Origin: Desulfarculales bacterium UBA702
GTDB taxonomy: Bacteria > Desulfobacterota > Syntrophobacteria > Syntrophobacterales > Syntrophobacteraceae
Length of the DNA: 41,853 bases
Reading direction: 5' to 3'
NCBI GenBank assembly: GCA_002298165.1
Contig: DBMI01000080.1
Span: 1 to 41,853 of the forward strand
The position numbers and the translations under genes are program-made. The stretch's first letter is position 1; the number at the start of each line of letters is the position of its first letter. The notes beneath the pieces are model-generated. The model did no database searches, was not told the DNA's origin, and saw only the letters and a program-made list of their open reading frames with translations. Shown here one piece after another: positions 40,840-41,853 of the stretch.

Positions 40840-41022
40840 AGGACCGGGACGGGTCTTTCGATCTGCAAGAAAATAGTCGAACGGCACGGAGGTACTATTA
40901 CGGCAAAAAGTACTCTGGGTAATGGGGCAACCTTCGTCATCACGCTACCCGGCGTTGCATTATCCTCAGCGAGCAGACGCTCTCATTCTATTGTGTCTCT
41001 GGAAGACTTTTCTCTTTATTAG
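40840..41022 (+). pseudogene. histidine kinase remnant (end of HATPase_c domain)
   Basis: In the same frame as the patatin-like gene and starting directly after its TGA, the translation reads GTGLSICKKIVERHGG then a strand ending TFVITLPG, which is the G2 box and last strands of a histidine kinase ATPase domain, and ends at TAG 41020. There is no HisKA domain or start codon, so it is the leftover 3' end of a kinase gene whose front part was replaced. Confidence 0.75.
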
Positions 41023-41853
41023 GTTCCGCAAAACGTCGCCTGGATAACTTGCTCCGGTCTGGGAGCTAATTTGTAGCTGCTGAACTCTTCCTGCTCTTCA
41101 TAAGGATTCTTAAGCACCTCGCTCATTTCATGAAAAAGACTGAAGTCACCTCTCAGCCCCGCTTCAATCACCTGCTCGATCTTGTGGTTCCTGGGGATAA
41201 AAACCGGATTTACCCTGTTCATCTCCCCCTTTATTGCCTTGGTTTCCAAGTCCTGGTTATGAACCCTCTTTTGCCATAATCGATAAAAATCCTGAAAGGT
41301 GCTGGTTCTTTCAAAAAAACTCAAATCGGCATCGCTTTCAACCAGGTTGGCAAGGTTTCGAAAGCTTAGGGTGTAATCAAGCCGCTGTGTTTCCAGATAA
41401 CGGAGCCATTGACGGGCAAGATCCCGGTCTTGAGGCTGTTCATCCTTTAATATTCCTAGTTTTTTTACCATCTTTGAGGCAAGCCTCTGCTCGAATAGAG
41501 TACCCAAAGAGTCGAGTTCCTTGTTCAGTGTCTTGGCGGTCTCTTTGGAGCCGAGATCGGTCAGGAAGACCAGACAGTTGCCGAGTCGTGATAAGTTCCA
41601 AAGGGTGATTTGGGCCTGGTTGGAATACGAATAACGACCGGATTGGTCAATTGAGCTGAAAACCTGATTAGAACGAAAATGATCCATGAAGGCGCAGGGT
41701 CCAAAGTCGATTGTCTCCCCGGCTATGGACATGTTGTCCGTGTTCATGACGCCGTGAATGAAACCCAGAGCCATCCAGCTGGTCACAAGTTCAATCTGAG
41801 CATGTCCAACTTTGCTGAAAAAATGAAGATATGCCTCGGAATCGTTTTGGATT
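41019..41853 (-). CDS. selO: SelO/YdiU-family protein AMPylator, C-terminal part (cut by the window end)
   Basis: The reading frame runs out of the window at its 5' end; about 277 C-terminal residues are visible. WMALGFIHGVMNTDNMSIAGE followed by TIDFGPCAFMD is the SelO signature, with the catalytic Asp and Asn and the DFG metal ligand. SelO is a pseudokinase that transfers AMP from ATP to Ser, Thr or Tyr, linked to oxidative stress. The end overlaps the kinase remnant on the other strand by four bases (convergent). A selenocysteine is not expected in bacterial members; the tail reads QATFCGT, with Cys third from the end, where the eukaryotic protein has Sec. Confidence 0.9.
   Translation of the reverse strand, partial: IQNDSEAYLHFFSKVGHAQIELVTSWMALGFIHGVMNTDNMSIAGETIDFGPCAFMDHFRSNQVFSSIDQSGRYSYSNQAQITLWNLSRLGNCLVFLTDLGSKETAKTLNKELDSLGTLFEQRLASKMVKKLGILKDEQPQDRDLARQWLRYLETQRLDYTLSFRNLANLVESDADLSFFERTSTFQDFYRLWQKRVHNQDLETKAIKGEMNRVNPVFIPRNHKIEQVIEAGLRGDFSLFHEMSEVLKNPYEEQEEFSSYKLAPRPEQVIQATFCGT

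Noticed and set aside
1..41853. tRNA, rRNA, CRISPR arrays, intact insertion sequences or prophage
   Set aside because: Looked for cloverleaf ends, repeated spacers, transposase motifs and integrase motifs by eye and found none; a tool search could still reveal small RNAs.

Overview
The window looks like a chromosomal segment of an anaerobic deltaproteobacterium (Desulfobacterota, perhaps Syntrophobacterales-like). The basis is inference from content: an anaerobic benzimidazole/cobamide operon, a tungsten-type aldehyde:ferredoxin oxidoreductase, a PEP-CTERM protein relic, many PAS/GAF histidine kinases, a sigma-54 response regulator and dispersed REP-like palindromes. No rRNA, tRNA, CRISPR array or intact transposase was seen.

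Layout. 1-5 kb: a VOC-fold protein; a minus-strand GAF histidine kinase and NtrC-type regulator pair with a perfect palindrome upstream; a 46-residue membrane protein; then a gene-free stretch with REP-like repeats. 5-13 kb: a left-handed beta-helix protein, a zinc-ribbon protein with a degenerate receiver-like tail, a secreted Gly-rich protein, an RluD-type pseudouridine synthase, a single-domain response regulator and a long nucleotide-sugar dehydrogenase. 13-19 kb: a PstS-like binding protein directly followed by a membrane hybrid kinase, facing a soluble five-PAS kinase.

20.4-30.5 kb is the centrepiece: one tightly packed minus-strand operon under an adenosylcobalamin riboswitch with an intrinsic terminator. 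Gene order is two ThiC paralogues (bzaA-like, bzaB-like), cobS, cobT, bzaC (methyltransferase fused to a Cys-rich DUF2284 domain), bzaD, bzaE (B12-type radical SAM proteins) and a CbiR-like phosphodiesterase. Together these predict anaerobic synthesis of 5,6-dimethylbenzimidazole from aminoimidazole ribotide, its activation and attachment, and removal of unwanted lower ligands from salvaged cobamides.

30.8-31.5 kb holds a broken PEP-CTERM gene with a frameshift and an apparently inverted 5' piece. 31.5-35.9 kb carries htpX, terC, a PGPGW-type membrane protein, tiny membrane-protein genes and nhaA, all minus strand. Two yybP-ykoY (Mn2+) riboswitches sit here, one before htpX and one before the terC cluster; each has a terminator that reuses the aptamer's 3' strand. 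36-41.9 kb: a CPBP protease, an aldehyde:ferredoxin oxidoreductase, a divergent patatin-like protein with a histidine kinase remnant right after its stop codon, and the 5'-truncated end of selO.

All family assignments come from reading motifs by eye; no database search was run.
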